NCBI GenBank assembly: GCA_902551455.1
Contig: CACDDC010000011.1
Location: 1-35,180, forward strand
Direction: 5' to 3'
DNA from: an uncultured Pelagibacteraceae bacterium
GTDB taxonomy: Bacteria; Pseudomonadota; Alphaproteobacteria; Pelagibacterales; Pelagibacteraceae
Length of the DNA stretch: 35,180 bases
The notes under the pieces are model-generated. The model worked only from the letters and a program-made list of their open reading frames with translations, was not told where the DNA came from and searched no databases. Positions 32,292 to 35,180 of the stretch are shown piece after piece. Positions within the stretch are counted from its first letter, which is position 1. Each line of letters starts with the position of its first letter. A program made the position numbers and the translations under genes.

Positions 32292-32849
32292 TTACCAAAT
32301 TTTTCTTATTTTAGAAGAAGAAATATTTATTTTTTTAAAATTAATATAATCTAATCCTCTTTTTCCAAATTTTTTATATGCGATTGATTTTAAAGATTTT
32401 GACTTATATTTATTTCTATCAAAAACTAAAATACTACAATTTTGTAAAATTTTTTGCCACTTATGCCACTTATGAAGATTTATAAGATTATCAGCACCCA
32501 TAATAAAAAAAATATCTTGATTTTTATTTTTATTTTTTAAATAATTTATTAAATCAATAGTCTTATTTGATCGCACTCTATCTTCTAAATATTTTACTTT
32601 TATAAATTGATTTTTTCTAATTATTTTTTTTGAGAGTTGGATCCTTTTTTTTAAAGAAAATAAACTTTTATTTTTAAAAGGATTTTTTTTGGTAATTAAC
32701 CAAATTATACTATTTAATTTATATCTTTTTTTTGCTTCTAGACAAATTTTTAAATGGCCTTTATGAGGAGGATCAAAAGTTCCACCCAATAAACCAATTT
32801 TTTTTTTAATTTTTTTTTCCAATTTATTTTCTAATTTGACCAGATCCAT
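32292..32849 (-). CDS. nadD: Nicotinate-nucleotide adenylyltransferase
   Basis: NadD adenylates nicotinate mononucleotide in NAD synthesis. The 185-residue protein has GLLGGTFDPPHKGH near residues 19-32, with the nucleotidyltransferase HxGH, the IFFIMGADNLINLHKW region, and ends soon after ISSSKIR. The short C-terminus resembles other alphaproteobacterial NadD proteins. The start overlaps the end of proA by 26 bases in another frame and no closer start is evident. The N-terminal lysine codons contain runs of nine and ten adenines on the coding strand (32798-32818). Confidence 0.93.
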   Translation of the reverse strand: MDLVKLENKLEKKIKKKIGLLGGTFDPPHKGHLKICLEAKKRYKLNSIIWLITKKNPFKNKSLFSLKKRIQLSKKIIRKNQFIKVKYLEDRVRSNKTIDLINYLKNKNKNQDIFFIMGADNLINLHKWHKWQKILQNCSILVFDRNKYKSKSLKSIAYKKFGKRGLDYINFKKINISSSKIRKIW

Positions 32850-34074
32850 ATACTTCGTATTTGTAACTTACCAATTGATTTAATCCTACAGGACCTCTTG
32901 GAGGTAATTTGTTAGTTGATATTCCTACTTCTCCACCAAATCCAAATTCTCCACCATCTGCAAATTGTGTTGAAGTATTGTGCATAGCTATAGAACTTTT
33001 TACATTTTTCAAAAAGTATATTGCAGATTTCTTGTTTTTTGTAATGATTGCGTCTGTATGCATTGTACCATATTTATTAATATGAATAACTGCATCTCCT
33101 AAATTTTTAACAGATTTTACTGAAACCTTTGATGATAAATATTCAGTAGACCAATTATTTTCTTTTGCAATTTTAGAAAAGCCTTTAAATACTTTCTTTA
33201 TTTTTTTATCAGCGTATACAATACAGCCGTTAGAAATCAGTTTTTTTAAAATAGGATTTACAAATTTTTTTAATTTTTTTTCATGAATTAAAATTGTTTC
33301 TGTTGCACCGCATATACTTGTATTTCTAAGTTTAGCATTGTGAACTATTTTTATGGCTGAATTTAAATTTGCCTCTTTATCGATGTAGGTATGACAAATT
33401 CCTTCAAGATGCCCAATTATTGGTACTGAAGAAAGGTTTTGAACTTTTTTTACTAGATTTTTTCCACCTCTAGGAATTATTAGATCTATATATTTTTCCA
33501 TTTTTGATAACAGAGTATCTACCAATTTTCTATTTCTACTACCAATAATCTGAACATAATTTGGATCAACTTTGTTATCTTTAAGTGCTTTACGAAATAA
33601 ATTAGCAAGAATCTTATTAGTGAAATATGCCTCTGATCCTCCTCTTAAAATTACAGAATTTCCTGATTTAAAACATAAACTAGATACATCCGAAGTAACG
33701 TTTGGCCTACTCTCATAAATAATACCTATAACACCAAGTGGAATAGTAACTTTTTTGATTTTTAAACCATTAGGTCTTATAGATTGAGATAATGTTACAT
33801 CAACAGGATCTTTCAATTTTCTAATAATTTTTATTGATTTAATTATTTGATTAATTTTATTAATATCTAAAATTAATCTTTTAAGTAAGTTTTCTTTTAA
33901 ACCTTTTTTCTTAGCAAATTTAATATCTTTTTTATTTTGATTAACTATTTTAAACTTATTTTTATTAATTAAGTAAGCAAATTTATCTAAAACCTTATTT
34001 TTGATTTTAGTATCTATTTTTTTTTCAAATGCTTTTTTAGCATTTATACCAACATTTTTTAAATAATTATTCAT
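32824..34074 (-). CDS. proA: Gamma-glutamyl phosphate reductase
   Basis: ProA reduces glutamyl 5-phosphate to the semialdehyde in proline synthesis with NADPH. The 416-residue protein has the aldehyde-dehydrogenase-like fold, PLGVIGIIYESRPNVT near residues 112-127, KSGNSVILRGGSEA near residues 136-149, and catalytic Cys255 in NTSICGATE. It ends with GGEFGFGGEVGIST and the family's RGPVGL segment. The ATG follows the proB TAG directly. The 3' end overlaps nadD by 26 bases. Confidence 0.97.
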   Translation of the reverse strand: MNNYLKNVGINAKKAFEKKIDTKIKNKVLDKFAYLINKNKFKIVNQNKKDIKFAKKKGLKENLLKRLILDINKINQIIKSIKIIRKLKDPVDVTLSQSIRPNGLKIKKVTIPLGVIGIIYESRPNVTSDVSSLCFKSGNSVILRGGSEAYFTNKILANLFRKALKDNKVDPNYVQIIGSRNRKLVDTLLSKMEKYIDLIIPRGGKNLVKKVQNLSSVPIIGHLEGICHTYIDKEANLNSAIKIVHNAKLRNTSICGATETILIHEKKLKKFVNPILKKLISNGCIVYADKKIKKVFKGFSKIAKENNWSTEYLSSKVSVKSVKNLGDAVIHINKYGTMHTDAIITKNKKSAIYFLKNVKSSIAMHNTSTQFADGGEFGFGGEVGISTNKLPPRGPVGLNQLVSYKYEVYGSGQIRK

Positions 34075-35180
34075 CTATATTTCAACCATATCATCTTTAT
34101 GAACTACTTCAGATTTAGTAACGTATCCTAATAGCTCATTTATTCTATTTGAATGTTGGCCCTTAATTTTAGATATTTCTTCTGAATTAAAAGAGCTAAG
34201 ACCTCTAGCAAATTCATTCATATTTTTATCAGTAATTTTAATATGATCTCCTTTATTAAATTTCCCTTCAATATTTATAATTCCTGCAGCTAGTAAACTT
34301 TTTCCTTTTTTTAGGGCATTTATTGCTCCATCATCAATAATTAATTTTCCTTTTGGAGCAATAGATCCAATTATCCATTTTTTTCTTGCATCTAACTTGG
34401 AAATTTTAGGCAAGAACCATGTGCAATTATTTTTTTTATAAATATTACTAATTGGTCTATCGGATAAACCATTTGCAATAGCCATATAGCAGCCTGACAA
34501 CTGGCAAACTTTGGCTGCATCAATTTTAGTTTTCATTCCTCCTGTTCCATAAATTCCTGTACTTTTACTTGCTACATTCTCAATGTTTTTATCTATATTT
34601 TTTATTTCTTTAATCAATCTTCCCTCTTTATATAATTTTGGGTTTTTTGTGTACAAACCATCTACATCGGATAATAAAAGTAAGCAGTCAGCACTTGAAA
34701 TTTGAGCAACCCTAGATGCTAGTCTATCATTATCACCATATTTTATTTCGCTAGTTGCAATACTGTCATTTTCATTAACAATTGGCACAAATCCTAATTC
34801 AAATAAATTATCAAGAGTTCTTTTTGCATTAATGGCCCTTCTTCGTTGTTCAGTATCTTCAAGAGTAATTAGTATTTGAGATAAATTGATTTTTTTTGAA
34901 TTAAATTTTTTTTTAAATAAGTTCATTAACTCTATTTGACCTATAGATGCAACTGCCTGACTCTTGTCTAATTTTAAATTTTTTTTATTTAAACCTAATT
35001 TTTTACATCCAAGAGCAATTGCTCCAGAACTAACTATTACTATATTTTTTTTTTCATTTTTTAATTTTTTAATATCTTTTATAAATTCAGATAACCATTT
35101 TTTCCGTAAAATACCCTTATCATTGATTATTAAGGAAGAGCCTATTTTTATTACAATTGTTTTAGAATTTTTAAGATACA
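34075..35180 (-). CDS. proB: Glutamate 5-kinase (N-terminus outside the window)
   Basis: ProB phosphorylates glutamate in the first step of proline synthesis and is normally feedback-inhibited by proline. The frame stays open to the right edge, so the first codons are missing. Reading from the edge, VIKIGSS, then VIVSSGAIALG and SQAVASIGQIELM are the kinase N-terminal motifs. VNENDSIA and YGDNDRLASRVA follow, then SDVDGLY, GTGGMKTKIDAA, and a C-terminal PUA domain (residues after GSIAPKG). It abuts proA. An internal Met at 34926 is not the start because the conserved kinase motifs lie upstream of it. Confidence 0.96.
   Translation of the reverse strand, partial: YLKNSKTIVIKIGSSLIINDKGILRKKWLSEFIKDIKKLKNEKKNIVIVSSGAIALGCKKLGLNKKNLKLDKSQAVASIGQIELMNLFKKKFNSKKINLSQILITLEDTEQRRRAINAKRTLDNLFELGFVPIVNENDSIATSEIKYGDNDRLASRVAQISSADCLLLLSDVDGLYTKNPKLYKEGRLIKEIKNIDKNIENVASKSTGIYGTGGMKTKIDAAKVCQLSGCYMAIANGLSDRPISNIYKKNNCTWFLPKISKLDARKKWIIGSIAPKGKLIIDDGAINALKKGKSLLAAGIINIEGKFNKGDHIKITDKNMNEFARGLSSFNSEEISKIKGQHSNRINELLGYVTKSEVVHKDDMVEI

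Noticed and set aside
34075-34926. Short proB starting at the Met at 34926
   Set aside because: Conserved kinase motifs (VIKIGSS, VSSGAIALG) continue upstream in the same open frame to the window edge, so the gene is simply cut off.

Overview
The window looks like a piece of a SAR11 (Pelagibacterales, 'Candidatus Pelagibacter'-type) chromosome. The DNA is very AT-rich, proteins are lysine/isoleucine/asparagine-rich, coding density is extreme (most genes abut or overlap by 1-8 bases), and gene order is alphaproteobacterial (trmD-rplS-leuC, leuCDB-asd, mdh-sucCDAB-lpd, priA-atpHAGDC, proB-proA-nadD-rsfS). A DMSP-demethylation cluster whose DmdA strongly resembles the Pelagibacter enzyme supports this. 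The assignment rests on recognition of sequence and synteny, not on a search.

Layout: bases 1-30303 are read only from the + strand. First comes a ribosome/tRNA-modification block (tail of a gene that is probably rpsP, then trmD and rplS), then leucine synthesis (leuC, leuD, leuB). Next are three DMSP genes (dmdC, dmdB, dmdA) and asd. A large respiratory/TCA train follows: sdhCDAB, mmsA, mdh, sucCD, sucAB, lpd. priA comes next, and after the only gap over 100 bases (25399-25505) the F1 ATP synthase operon atpHAGDC. At 30300-30303 the stop codons of atpC and the convergent rppH overlap. From there to the right edge everything is on the - strand, in transcription order proB (cut by the window edge), proA, nadD, rsfS, ctpA, rppH.

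How the genes work together: DmdA demethylates DMSP with tetrahydrofolate. DmdB and DmdC then activate and dehydrogenate the methylmercaptopropionate, the route by which these bacteria obtain reduced sulfur and carbon. The enoyl-CoA hydratase step (DmdD/AcuH) is not encoded here. The TCA genes cover 2-oxoglutarate to fumarate plus malate to oxaloacetate. Lpd is the E3 of the dehydrogenase complex, and F1 uses the proton gradient to which Sdh contributes through the quinone pool. In many alphaproteobacteria leuB is followed directly by asd and sdhB by mdh. Here the dmd module and mmsA sit at those two joints, and these joints have longer spacers than the stop/start overlaps around them.

No mobile element, CRISPR array, rRNA, tRNA or riboswitch was seen, and no gene-free stretch exceeds about 110 bases. 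I did not find a convincing wholly new system. The points most worth a second look are the dmd insertion with a promoter-like, near-leaderless start, an SdhD with no histidine at all (hence no canonical heme ligand), a PriA with one zinc-binding cysteine replaced, and a dyad around a TTGACA box upstream of atpH.
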